Shown: positions 47,601 through 57,291 of the stretch, in pieces | Layout: each line of letters starts with the position of its first letter | Position numbering within the stretch: position 1 is the first letter of the stretch | Assembly: GCA_026874595.1 (NCBI GenBank) | Contig: CM049310.1 | Span: forward strand, 6,820,001-6,884,000 | Origin: Sipunculus nudus | Taxonomy: Eukaryota; Annelida; Sipuncula; Golfingiida; Sipunculidae | Direction: 5' to 3' | Length of the DNA stretch: 64,000 nucleotides | Translations under genes and position numbers: made by a program | Notes under the pieces: model-generated | What the model was told of the DNA's origin: nothing | What the model saw: the letters and a program-made list of their open reading frames with translations, nothing else | The model's database searches: none

Positions 47601-50600
47601 ACAAATCTTCTGAGTTCATTCACATTTAGGGGTTCCTTCATCTGAGTGATAGCTTTAACTTTTTCAGGGTCTGATTGCAGCCCGTTTTCGGTCACTACAT
47701 GTCCCATGAAAGCTATTTTCTTTGTTCGCAGTTCGAACTTATCTATGTTCAGTTTGATTCCCATCTGGGAGCATCGCTCGAGAAAGGCTCTCAAATGTTT
47801 GTCATGTTGTTCGACGTCCTTACCATGTATGATGACATCGTCCGCAATGCATAAAATCCCTGGGACCCCTTCAAGCGCTTCTGCGAGTTTTCGCTGGAAT
47901 ATTTCTGCCGAAACCGATATTCCAAAGGGTAGTCGTTTCCATCTATAGCGACCGTGGCATGTCTGAAATGTGGTCAGGAAGCTTGATTCTTCCTCAAGTT
48001 CAACATGCCAATATCCTGACGATAGATCTGCTTTTGAGAAAACACGACTTTGACCTAGCTCATGTATTTTCTCTTCAAGGACTGGCAATGTCTGGTGCTC
48101 TCGTATCAAGACATTATTGAGCTCTGGTGGATCTAGGCACACCCTTAAGTCACCATTTCTTTTGTATTGCCACACCGGTTGACTAAGCCATTTAGTTGGT
48201 TCTTTCACTTTAGCTAGGACATCAAGCTTTTCAAGTCTGTCCAACTCTTTTTTGTATTTGTCTCGTATGGCTACTGGAGTTCGGCGCAAAGGCATTATCA
48301 CTGGCACTGCGTCGTCTTTTACCCTGAGCTTGATCTTTCCGGGCAATTTGCCCAACTTCCCGTCGAAAACAGGCGACTGCATCGGTTGGTAAAGCTGCAC
48401 ATTTTCTTTAACAATGGAAAATCTCTCTATGTTCCTTTCTAGTACTTTCACTAAATTCATGTCAAGTGCAGTCTTCAGGCCTATGAGAGGAGTCAGACCC
48501 ATGTTATCGTCAACCACTGTGAAGGGTAGGCTGTATTTCTTTTTGTTCTTTGGATTCTGTACCGAGCATCTGCATGTGCCAATTGAAGTGTATGTGCTGT
48601 CATTCCACATATTAAGTTTCTTTTTCTTTGGCTCAATTGATTTGGCATATTTCTTTGGTAATGTATTACAGGACGCTCCTGTGTCTATTTCAAATACTAC
48701 TTCTGACCCTTCCACGATCAGAACACATTCTAATCTCTCAGTTCCATTGGATTTTAGCGTTTTGAGCCATTCTTCTTCAGACTCTGTCCCACTAACTTTC
48801 TGATTTTTGTGTGATGATCGGACAGTATTTAACCATTCATCATCTGAAGATTCTTCTGAACTGACATATTCTCTTTCACAGATTTGTTTAAGTCTTTCTG
48901 AGCGACATTTTGATGCAAAGTGGTTCTTCTTTTGGCACTTATTGCATGTTTTTCCCCATGCAGGGCATGCTTCTTTCCTCATCCTGTGAATTGACCCGCA
49001 AAATTTGCATTCTTTATGCACCTGCCTAGGTTTGTCCTCATAGGTCTCTTTTGCTTCTGCCTGTGGCCCCTTTTTTCGCTGTCTGTACTTTTGATTGGGT
49101 CTGACAACATTCACAGTCTCATCTTGCAGTGCACTGGTCTGCATAGTTGCACTTTCAGCAGTTTTACATATGTCAACACATTTTGTGAGGCAGAGTTGCC
49201 TTTCCTTTAAGAGGTCCATTCTGGTTCTTGGGTCTCTTATGCCCAGAACTATTCTATCACGGAGCATTGAGTCAATGCATTCCTCACAATAGTTACAGGT
49301 TTTCACTAATGATCGTAGCTCTGCATAGAATGTCTCAAAAGACTCGCCCTCTGCTTGACATCTTTTGTTGAAGACATATCTCTCGTATGTTTCATTTATT
49401 TCCCCAACGCTGAATTTTTCAAAGGCCTCAATTATCTCTTTAACGGTCCTTGTGGTCTCATCAGTGGCGAATTTAAAGCCATTGTACACTCTCAGGGGAT
49501 CATCAGCAAGACAGTTAATGAGAAGTGCAATTTGTATTTCACGTGGTTGTCTGTCAAGTTTAGATAGAACTGCGTACGTGTGCCAGCGCTGTTTAAATAT
49601 CTTCCAATTTTCTATTGGGGTCGATCCCAACGTTAGCGGTTGTGGGGGCCTGATGCCCGGAAATGGGGTATTGTCATCTGCGTCTGACATCACTAGTCTC
49701 TCAAGTTCATCAATTACACGGTATAGTGGCAATATTCAAGAGGTACACTCACCAAAGTTCGTTTCCACGACGAATATTCACGACTTATCCTCTTGTAATG
49801 TCAGTAATATCACACTATCCTGTGTTATCGCTCAGCCGCGGCAATGCCGCGCCGGTTGTCCTTTCCGTGAAAAGTCAGTTTGTTTTCTCGATACTACAGA
49901 AATCTGATTGTTTATGCACTGTTCCTGGAATGGATTATACTTCCGTGAACCATTCCTCCACCGCTGCCACCATGTTGCGTGTTTTATACTTTCACACAAA
50001 CAATAAGACTCAGATTCAGTTGACACGAACATCTGTATTCATCAAATTACATTTCTGAACTAAGCGGGCGGCTGGGGCCGCTTGCAAGAGTGATGCTGTC
50101 GCTTACGGTAATTACTAGGCTCGCTTATGTAAACAAAACCAAGTGTTATTAATGTTAATTTTAATATACGTAACAAATGTGTTCCGCTGAACTGCCTGAT
50201 GTCATGGTGACCTACCGTGTCTCTAATGCCTGTGATCGAGACTTGTGTTCCTAGTGCCTGTCGTCACGGCCGTGGATTAATGTGTTCCGCTGAACTGCCT
50301 GATGTCATGGTGACTTAACGTGTCTCTAATGCCTGTGATCGAGACTTGTGTTCCTAGTGCCTGTCGTCACGGCCGTGGATTAATATGTTCCGCTGAACTG
50401 CCTGATGTCATGGTGACTTTACGTGTCTCTAATGCCTGTGATCGAGACTTGTGTTCCTAGTGCCTGTCGTCACGGCCGTGGATTAATATGTTCCGCTCAC
50501 TGAACTGCCTGATATCATGGTGAGTTACCGTGTCTCTAATGCCTGAGGTTCTAGTTATTCCCTCCTATCCAAAGGTGGAGATATTTGTCTTTGGGTATTA

Positions 50601-53600
50601 TCATCTCTTCTTCATCTTTTTCATATTATTCTGCCAGATTTTATCTGATTTCGTTGATACTTAATCAGGAATCAGGATGTTCCTTACTTTAGTTCAATTA
50701 AATTTGGCCAAGTTTCAGTGACCTTGGTCTATTTTTCAAGGTTACAGGGCCAAAAAAGTGCGATTTTTTTCCGGATTTTTTAGTGTCTAATTATTCTTAT
50801 CTATAAGGGGTAGAGACAAATGGATAAAATGCCATTATCAAATCTGATTCCAAACATATCCATGCCATAATCTTGTCATAATTCTAGTCTACTTTCATTC
50901 CAGTTGTGTCCGTCTGTCAGTATATCCATCTGTTTGTCAGTTGCCGTCTAATCCGGGTCTCTGCTTCTGTTCGTCAGTTGTCATCAGATTCGTGTTCCTG
51001 CTTGTTCTTTTGTCTGACATAAGGCATTCTATGGGCCAGATGTTTTAGCAACCGCTCTGACTGTTATAAAATTGATAGAATACCTTAAGTTTTAGAAGCA
51101 AATAGGTAAGAAGTCCAGGTCGTCAAAAAAAAAAAAACACAAAATATATATCTTCATAAAAAATCATCGTAGGAGCATACACAGTAGCTCATTTTATTTT
51201 ATTCGTCATTATATGGATTTTCTTCAGACGTAGAGCAGCCTCAATTTGCTGTTACCAAGGTAACGCATATTTTTTAAGATTCATGATAAACGAATATATC
51301 GGACAATACCTGTTTGACTTTATCACTTTTAAAGCTAGAGAGGTCCTGTTGTTTTGCGTCAGGTATAAAATAATTAGATTTGTATTAATTTCTTGAAGTC
51401 TTGTACAATCTCGCAGCCTTTCTCGTCAAACGAGATTTTCGAGATTTTACTTTTCTCGTCCTACAGGCCACAATTCCTGACAAATCGCTCTGAAACTTTT
51501 TTTTATTTTGAAATAGGTTCATTTCAAAATATAGGTCATTGATAAACCTTTAAATTTTTTTTCCCTTATAACTTCGTCAAAATGTATCCTATACACACAC
51601 ACACACACACAATCCCTCATTCTATTTGCAAATGCGTTCCAAATTATAATGAGGGGTAACCTGTAGTCCAGGTCGTGTCAGTTTTTCAGTATATCCATCT
51701 GTCTGCTGTTGTCAGTTTCGTCTATTCGCTTGTTCTTTTATCTAACCTATTTCACTCTATAGGCCTGTCCGCCTATCTTTCTTATTTCAACTTCCAGCAA
51801 GCGCTCGACTTCTGGTCGTCTGGTTTTTTGTCTGACTGTTAGCAACATTAATCAAAAAATTTTCAAAGGATTTTAATGAAACTTTCAGGGTAGCTTGGCA
51901 AAAATAAAAGGAATATATGATTAAATTTTGGGGGTGATACGGCTCACCATTTGGATCCAGTAATTGTTTGAAGGAAAACTGCTGCATTTCTGACAATGTC
52001 ATAATGCGGAGGCTTGCGCTCTCTGAGTGCAAAGTTCTAGTTCTGAATGTAAAGCTTAAGACACCGTTATCTTCTCTGTACCATTTGATGTGGTTCAAAG
52101 AGTCCAGCTAGTGGTCTTTCCAGTTCTGTAGTCTTAGTTTAATATTTCCTACTAAACTCTCTTTGTTTCCAGTGCCAATGATCCTGGATTGATTGCTCAC
52201 GTTTTTTTGCCGGCATCTACTTTCTCTGACGATTTGGTTCAGTGTATATTGGAAATTTTCCAAAACAAGTTCTCCAGTGCTTCATGGCAAGTGTCTAGAT
52301 GCAGGACTTCATAGAGTCAAATTTACATTTACTTATGGACTTTTTTACAGGCACAACAGTTTTCCATTTTTTTTGGTGCTGTAGCCGGTCACTGATTTAA
52401 AAAATCTAACTTTCATGTGCACAGTGAAGAATACATTCGCTGATCTCTTTAGAGTCTTCCTATTTTAACATAAGGCTCCCATGACACCACAAACCACAAA
52501 TGAAGTTTGTCTTCAATCCATAAAATCTACAAGATTGATTAACCGTGGCGGTGGCAGGAAGAATTAAATCAAAATGCAGGCTTCGGTATAGAATTGAACT
52601 GAAACGCGTGTCATGCATGTGACGCAACATACACAATATTGCCATTAACCGTCACCATAATTCATTATAGGGCCTGATGGCATGACAGGAGCAACTGGGC
52701 CATGGTTCCCGCCGCCAGACAGAGAGGGCCATAAACCACCAGGGCCGACGGGTATTATCGTTAGTAAGTAACCTTTTAAATGCTTTAGATAAAAATTATA
52801 TCTTTTTGAATATTTTAATATATATATACATCAATTTCTCCGACTTTTTGAATATATCTTACGAAAATGACGTCTGTCGGTAATGCTAAAATACCTGCAC
52901 GTAGGCATAAACACAGAGACAGGCATGTAGCAAAATATGTTGGAATATGAGCGTTGCAGATTTAACCATAAACCAGTCCATCTTCTAGATACATTTATTT
53001 TACTTACTGCATCCACACTGAATTATCTTAAACACTTTTTTTCAGGAAATACCACCTGCGGCACACAGGAGTATGACCCATACAGCAGTGTATGTTGTGG
53101 GGGAAAGGTTCACGCCCGGAATGGAAGCAGGCTAGCCTGTTGCGGTACAGAACTCTATTCGATTGCACAACAACTGTGTTGCAAGGATCATGTAAGAACC
53201 CGACTCCCAGGCTACGCTTGTTGCGGAACAAATGCTTATGACTTCTACTCTCAGGTGTGTTGTGATGGGACCACAAAGGTGCGCTCCTCTCTCAGTGACC
53301 TCTGTTGTGGAAATAAACTGTATAACCCGACGACCCATACGTGCTGTGATAAAGTGCTTCACCAGAAGAAAAGTTATTTTGATTCCTGTTGTTCCTCTGA
53401 GCTGTATGATCGATTTAGCCAATTGTGTTGTGACGGTCAAATACAAGAACGTTCTTCCCCAGTTTTAGCCTGTTGTGGATCCCGTGTCTATAATTCTAGC
53501 ACCCTTATTTGTTGCAACGGAAATACTGCGCCTCGGCCGTCCCTGCAGTATGTCTGTTGTGGAAACAGGGCGTATGACAGGTACAATCAGCTATGTTGTG

Positions 53601-56600
53601 GAAACGAACTAATGTCTCGTCCTGACTACCGCACACAGTGCTGCGGGGAAAACACTTATAAGACAGACAGCGAGTTATGTTGTGGTGGCAAGATATACCC
53701 TCGCAGTGACGTTGGCTATCAACAATGTTGTGGATCTCATATATATGATTATAGTAAAGAGGTATGTTGTATGGGTAACGTTTATCCAAAGCATTACCAA
53801 TATCAGTCAGGCTGTTGTGGTAACAAGGTGTACAACAGAAGTAGCAGTGTCTGCTGTTTAGGACAGCTACACTCGCGTCCTGAAGAAAGAACAGCTTGTT
53901 GTTACACGAATATATATAAAACAACTAGTCAAATTTGTTGTGCTGGAAGAATTCTTTCAAAATCAGATCAGGGGAACGCTTGCTGTATTAACCGATTGTA
54001 TAACACATCTACCCAGATCTGTTGCAGAGGGAAGATTCTGGACACGCAGAGCCGTACATCATCTTGTTGTGGACAACACGTATATGACCGACTGTCACAG
54101 ACCTGCTGTGGAGGACGTATACACGACAATGTCGGGGTTTCCAGGCAGTCTTGCTGCGGAGTTCAGCCTTATAACTACACAAGTCACCTGTGTTGTGGAG
54201 GAAGGTTGTCCCGTCGACCCGGTCCACGCTCTGCCTGTTGCGGTTATAATGCGTACAACACCCAAAGCCAAATATGTTGTGGTGGAAGCATTAAGTTGAA
54301 ATCAAGTCTGAGGGAAGCATGTTGCGTCAGGCAAGTTTATGAAACAACAAAACAGATTTGCTGTGGAGGTATAGTGCAAGATAAGCAAGGTCAGTCATCA
54401 TCTTGTTGTGGAAGTCGTGTGTATGACCGATCATCACAGACCTGTTGTGGAGGACGTTTGCACGACAACCCCGGGGGTTCCAGGCAGTCTTGCTGCGGAG
54501 TTCAGCCTTATAACTACACAAGTCACCTGTGTTGTGGAGGAAGGTTGTCCCGTCGACCCGGTCCACGCTCTGCCTGTTGCGGCTATACTGCGTACAATAC
54601 CCAAAGCCAAATATGTTGTGCTGGAAGCATTAAGTTGAAATCAAGTCAGTCATCATCTTGTTGTGGAAGTCGTGAGTATGACCGATCATCACAGACCTGT
54701 TGTGGAGGACGTTTGCACGACAACCCCGGGGGTTCCAGGCAGTCTTGCTGCGGAGTTCAGCCTTATAACTACACAAGTCACCTGTGTTGTGGAGGAAGGT
54801 TGTCCCGTCGACCCGGTCCACGCTCTGCCTGTTGCGGTTATAATGCGTACAACACCCAAAGCCAAATATGTTGTGGTGGAAGCATTAAGTTGAAATCAAG
54901 TCTGAGGGAAGCATGTTGCGTCAGGCAAGTTTATGACACAACAAAACAGATTTGCTGTGGAGGTATAGTGCAAGATAAGCAAGGTCAGTCATCATCTTGT
55001 TGTGGAAGTCGTGTGTATGACCGATCATCACAGACCTGTTGTGGAGGACGTTTGCACGACAACCCCGGGGGTTCCAGGCAGTTTTGCTGCGGAGTTCAGC
55101 CTTATAACTACACAAGTCACCTGTGTTGTGGAGGAAGGTTGTCCCGTCGACCCGGTCCACGCTCTGCCTGTTGCGGTTATAATGCGTACAAAACCCAAAG
55201 CCAAATATGTTGTGCTGGAAGCATTAAGTTGAAATCAAGTCAGTCATCATCTTGTTGTGGAAGTCGTGAGTATGACCGATCATCACAGACCTGTTGTGGA
55301 GGACGTTTGCACGACAACCCCGGGGGTTCCAGGCAGTCTTGCTGCGGAGTTCAGCCTTATAACTATACAAGTCACCTGTGTTGTGGAGGAAGGTTGTCCA
55401 GTCGACCCGGTCCACGCTCTGCCTGTTGCGGTTATAATGCGTACAACACCCAAAGCCAAATATGTTGTGGTGGAAGCATTAAGTTGAAATCAAGTCTGAG
55501 GGAAGCATGTTGCGTCAGGCAAGTTTATGACACAACAAAACAGATTTGCTGTGGAGGTATAGTGCAAGATAAGCAAGGTCAGTCATCATCTTGTTGTGGA
55601 AGTCGTGTGTATGACCGATCATCACAGACCTGTTGTGGAGGACGTTTGCACGACAACCCCGGGGGTTCCAGGCAGTCTTGCTGCGGAGTTCAGCCTTATA
55701 ACTATACAAGTCACCTGTGTTGTGGAGGAAGGTTGTCCCGTCGACCCGGTCCACGCTCTGCCTGTTGCGGTTATAATGCGTACAACACCCAAAGCCAAAT
55801 ATGTTGTGGTGGAAGCATTAAGTTGAAATCAAGTCTGAGGGAAGCATGTTGCGTCAGGCAAGTTTATGACACAACAAAACAGATTTGCTGTGGAGGTATA
55901 GTGCAAGATAAGCAAGGTCAGTCATCATCTTGTTGTGGAAGTCGTGTGTATGACCGATCATCACAGACCTGTTGTGGAGGACGTTTGCACGACAACCCCG
56001 GGGGTTCCAGGCAGTCTTGCTGCGGAGTTCAGGCTTATAACTACACAAGTCACCTGTGTTGTGGAGGAAGGTTGTCCCGTCGACCCGGTCCACGCTCTGC
56101 CTGTTGCGGTTATAATGCGTACAACACCCAAAGCCAAATATGTTGTGGTGGAAGCATTAAGTTGAAATCAAGTCTGAGGGAAGCATGTTGCGTCAGGCAA
56201 GTTTATGACACAACAAAACAGATTTGCTGTGGAGGTATAGTGCAAGATAAGCAAGGTCAGTCATCATCTTGTTGTGGAAGTCGTGTGTATGACCGATCAT
56301 CACAGACCTGTTGTGGAGGACGTTTGCACGACAACCCCGGGGGTTCCAGGCAGTCTTGCTGCGGAGTTCAGCCTTATAACTACACAAGTCACCTGTGTTG
56401 TGGAGGAAGGTTGTCCCGTCGACCTGGTCCACGCTCTGCCTGTTGCGGCTATACTGCGTACAATACCCAAAGCCAAATATGTTGTGCTGGAAGCATTAAG
56501 TTGAAATCAAGTCAGTCATCATCTTGTTGTGGAAGTCGTGTGTATGACCGATCATCGCACATCTGTTGTGGGGGACTCGTTTCACAGAAGCAAAATCACT

Positions 56601-56863
56601 TTACTTCTTGTTGTGGCGTTAAACCGTATGATTACAAAAGATTCGTGTGTTGCTCGGGAAGGGTCGAACCTCGTCTTTTCCAAAGCTCAGCTTGTTGTGG
56701 GACAAGAGTTTATGACAACAAGAAGAACATTTGTTGTGCAGGGAGACTTCAGTCCCGACCAAGCCCGCTTTCTCACTGCTGTATCTCACAGGCTTACGAT
56801 CCAGTACTGTTTAAGTGTTGTGGGGGAAGAGTAATGCCAGAATGCCCTTATCAACGTGGATAA
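41991..56863 (+). CDS. Galaxin-like secreted di-cysteine repeat protein, gene B (3 exons)
   Basis: CDS joined from exon 1 (41991 or 42030 to 42105), exon 2 (52671-52763) and exon 3 (53046-56863), giving 1341 or 1328 residues. GT/AG junctions are all phase 1. The signal peptide (core [16 protein letters not shown]) is followed by a 31-residue collagen-like linker with Gly-X-Y steps ([12 protein letters not shown]), then about 45 galaxin modules with paired cysteines and a YD/YN core. The protein is predicted to be extracellular and heavily disulfide-bonded; the galaxin family is known from coral skeletal matrix and from a squid light organ, and the role here is not established. Modules 1-12 match gene A in order. 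The later part is a near-identical higher-order array. Intron 1 is 10.6 kb and carries a complete antisense Ty3/gypsy element. MISR (42030) is preferred as the start because only that Met is usable in both paralogues. Confidence 0.82.
42141..42187. repeat. (CT)n microsatellite in intron 1 of gene B
   Basis: A CT tract directly downstream of exon 1. Confidence 0.9.
42188..45087. other. Intron 1 of gene B, upstream part
   Basis: AT-rich intronic sequence with (TA)n tracts at about 43817-43848, 43897-43937 and 44393-44428, and CT/TA tracts at 44553-44612. No gene seen. Confidence 0.5.
45141..45343 (-). repeat. 3' LTR of element 2
   Basis: 203 bp, no difference found by eye from the partner LTR. 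It is short for a Ty3/gypsy LTR and contains a CGGGCGGCTGGGGCCGC GC-rich block. Confidence 0.9.
45623..49732 (-). CDS. gag-pol: Gag-Pol polyprotein in a single ORF, element 2
   Basis: 1369 residues, uninterrupted, with no gag stop or frameshift. A capsid-like region (~35-190) is followed by two zinc knuckles: C-x2-C...H..C at ~241 and canonical C-x2-C-x4-H-x4-C at ~262-275. The protease has IDTGASCNT at ~348. The reverse transcriptase has LSSGYWHVE, with the catalytic box written IADD (~629) instead of the usual YxDD. RNase H starts at NDASEYGLG (~777). The integrase HHCC finger is at ~990-1019, with catalytic D ~1050, D ~1102 (MSDNG) and E ~1137 (GAAEA), D-35-E. The IADD form is, from memory, usual in the K02A2.6-like group of animal gypsy elements and need not mean inactivation. 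Confidence 0.9.
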   Translation of the reverse strand: MPLYRVIDELERLVMSDADDNTPFPGIRPPQPLTLGSTPIENWKIFKQRWHTYAVLSKLDRQPREIQIALLINCLADDPLRVYNGFKFATDETTRTVKEIIEAFEKFSVGEINETYERYVFNKRCQAEGESFETFYAELRSLVKTCNYCEECIDSMLRDRIVLGIRDPRTRMDLLKERQLCLTKCVDICKTAESATMQTSALQDETVNVVRPNQKYRQRKKGPQAEAKETYEDKPRQVHKECKFCGSIHRMRKEACPAWGKTCNKCQKKNHFASKCRSERLKQICEREYVSSEESSDDEWLNTVRSSHKNQKVSGTESEEEWLKTLKSNGTERLECVLIVEGSEVVFEIDTGASCNTLPKKYAKSIEPKKKKLNMWNDSTYTSIGTCRCSVQNPKNKKKYSLPFTVVDDNMGLTPLIGLKTALDMNLVKVLERNIERFSIVKENVQLYQPMQSPVFDGKLGKLPGKIKLRVKDDAVPVIMPLRRTPVAIRDKYKKELDRLEKLDVLAKVKEPTKWLSQPVWQYKRNGDLRVCLDPPELNNVLIREHQTLPVLEEKIHELGQSRVFSKADLSSGYWHVELEEESSFLTTFQTCHGRYRWKRLPFGISVSAEIFQRKLAEALEGVPGILCIADDVIIHGKDVEQHDKHLRAFLERCSQMGIKLNIDKFELRTKKIAFMGHVVTENGLQSDPEKVKAITQMKEPLNVNELRRFVGCVNYMAKFLPNLSQILKPLLDLLKKDVPFQWANSQQETYDKVKKLITETPVLAFYDPTKPLVIENDASEYGLGSAIFQEGRPIAFASRTLTETERRYAQIEKEMLAVTYGLTKFHHYTYGRHVTVITDHKPLVSIRKKPLAKAPRRLQNLLLKCQEYNFELEYKQGKAIPVADTLSRSPVDKSNEESIRQVYYTPLNKNRRHELRVATAADDDMQALKEIIMKGWPDNKTALSSTVTPFFDYRDELTVQDGLILRGERVVIPAGMRRDMKKKVHAGHQGINSCLRRARQLIFWPGMSADIRQYVEGCKTCALYKDRQQTEPLIMNEIPELPFKHIATDIFTLANQDYLVTVDIYSTFIEVDPLERSTTEEVITKLKPHFARHGVPVKVMSDNGPQFSSREFAKFAAEWDFLHETSSPGHSQANGAAEAAVKTVKRMWRKCLKTREDPYIGLLNIRNTPAEGTQSSPSQRLMGRRTRTLVPTTDDALKPQHHSNEKHILEAKRAKAADRHTHKRNLKSLSPGDGVMIQPGHGQIEWSPGKVNRHLKGKSYEITRNDGRILRRTRQHLRAIPEHEAYDDNGAPIDADENGDTQTKSTNKRTEDIADNKGTESCSNKPEEEISQASRDAQETEIETVTKKTSRGRTIKLPVRLRVDLGAK
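49955..49972 (-). promoter_or_regulatory. Primer-binding site, element 2 (tRNA-Leu type)
   Basis: TGGTGGCAGCGGTGG directly follows the 5' LTR and complements ..CCACCGCTGCCACCA, the recalled 3' end of tRNA-Leu(AAG) with its CCA tail. Confidence 0.7.
49973..50175 (-). repeat. 5' LTR of element 2
   Basis: 203 bp, matching the left LTR base for base by eye. On its right it is followed by target duplication AATGT and the continuing satellite unit. Confidence 0.9.
50553..52670. other. Intron 1 of gene B, downstream part
   Basis: Contains degenerate sequence of the 'GTCCGTCTGTCAGTATATCC' and 'CCAAGTTTCAGTGACCTTGG' kind that recurs around 50690-50960 and 51660-51730, plus (CA)n at 51592-51610. No exon other than exon 2 found. 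Confidence 0.45.
52671..52763 (+). CDS. Gene B exon 2: collagen-like linker
   Basis: A 93-bp exon between acceptor TTCATTATAG and donor GTTA|GTAAGTAAC. Phase 1 on both sides. Encodes [20 protein letters not shown] then a Pro/Gly-rich end. Its donor sequence is identical to that of gene A exon 2. Confidence 0.78.
53046..56863 (+). CDS. Gene B exon 3: galaxin module array
   Basis: Acceptor TTTTTTTCAG before GAAATACCACC; open to TAA at 56861-56863. An open frame extends back into the intron to 52937, but the splice site, the phase and gene A homology all place the exon start here. About 45 modules. Confidence 0.85.
54058..56517 (+). repeat. Higher-order 339/255-bp coding array in gene B
   Basis: Eight units start near 'TCATCATCTTGTTGTGGA' at about 54055, 54396, 54650, 54988, 55245, 55582, 55921 and 56260. 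Long units (339 bp, 113 residues, 4 modules) and short units (255 bp, 85 residues, 3 modules) follow the order L S L S L L L S. The short form lacks exactly one 84-bp module, with the junction at 'AAATCAAGTCAGTCATCATC'. Most units differ by only a few bases, so the true copy number may vary between alleles or be mis-assembled. Confidence 0.85.
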
Positions 56864-56951
56864 AAACAAGAGCACCGTGTGACCATGTTAATGGGCCTGT
56901 GTCGGTTTAAGTGTAAAAAACACGCTCAACAGAGATTTGAAATGGCTGATG

Positions 56952-56957
56952 AATAAA
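56952..56957 (+). promoter_or_regulatory. Poly(A) signal of gene B
   Basis: AATAAA about 90 bp after the stop, following a 3' UTR block shared with gene A. Confidence 0.55.
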
Positions 56958-57251
56958 ATAACGATCGCTTATATACGCTAACGTTCGCACGATTTCCGTT
57001 CTATAGATTGACTTGATAACTGTCGCTGAGATCGGTGCCGGTTTGTATCCTGCCTTGGGGCTTTGGGGCTGTGGGAGCTGTAGCGTTCTCCGGTCACCGA
57101 TGCGGAAAAGCGGTGGCGGCCTCTCGCGGTTTCCTGCTTGGCTTGTGTGGCATCTCGTCTATTGGCTCCATCAAAATTATGCTTAAGGAGCACAATGGGC
57201 TGAAGTCCCAGACTTCAGCAACCTGTATCTGCTCGATAAAGCAAAACATCT

Positions 57252-57291
57252 TCAGTCAGTCAGTCAGTCAGTCAGTCAGTCAGTCAGTCAG
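57252..57291. repeat. (CAGT)n microsatellite
   Basis: About ten CAGT units. Confidence 0.9.

Larger units (their letters stand above)
45141..50175 (-). mobile_element. Full-length Ty3/gypsy LTR retrotransposon 2 (in intron 1 of gene B)
   Basis: Apparently identical 203-bp LTRs (45141-45343 and 49973-50175) with TGTT...AACA ends, and 5-bp target duplication AATGT on both sides. The primer-binding site TGGTGGCAGCGGTGGAGG abuts the 5' LTR (49955-49972); its last 15 bases complement the 3' end of animal tRNA-Leu(AAG) as I recall it. A polypurine tract AAAGGGAGA precedes the 3' LTR (about 45344-45352). It contains one intact gag-pol ORF and lies antisense to gene B. The lack of LTR divergence implies a very recent insertion. 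Confidence 0.92.
45088..50552 (+). repeat. 103-bp satellite array split by element 2
   Basis: Units begin TGTTCCGCTGAACTGCC at 50180, 50283, 50386 and 50489 (103-bp period), and contain 'GATCGAGACTTGTGTTCC' and 'CACGGCCGTGGATTAA'. The left flank of the retrotransposon (about 45088-45140) is the missing end of the unit that resumes at 50176. The last unit carries a 4-bp insertion (CACT). Confidence 0.85.

Noticed and set aside
52937-53045. N-terminal extension of the gene B exon 3 frame (start at 52937)
   Set aside because: It lies upstream of a strong splice acceptor, has no counterpart in gene A, and exon 2 joins in perfect phase at 53046.
53028-56504. Many overlapping ORFs on both strands of the gene B array
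   Set aside because: They recur with the same 339/255-bp spacing as the sense repeat and vanish outside it; they are by-products of a repetitive open frame.
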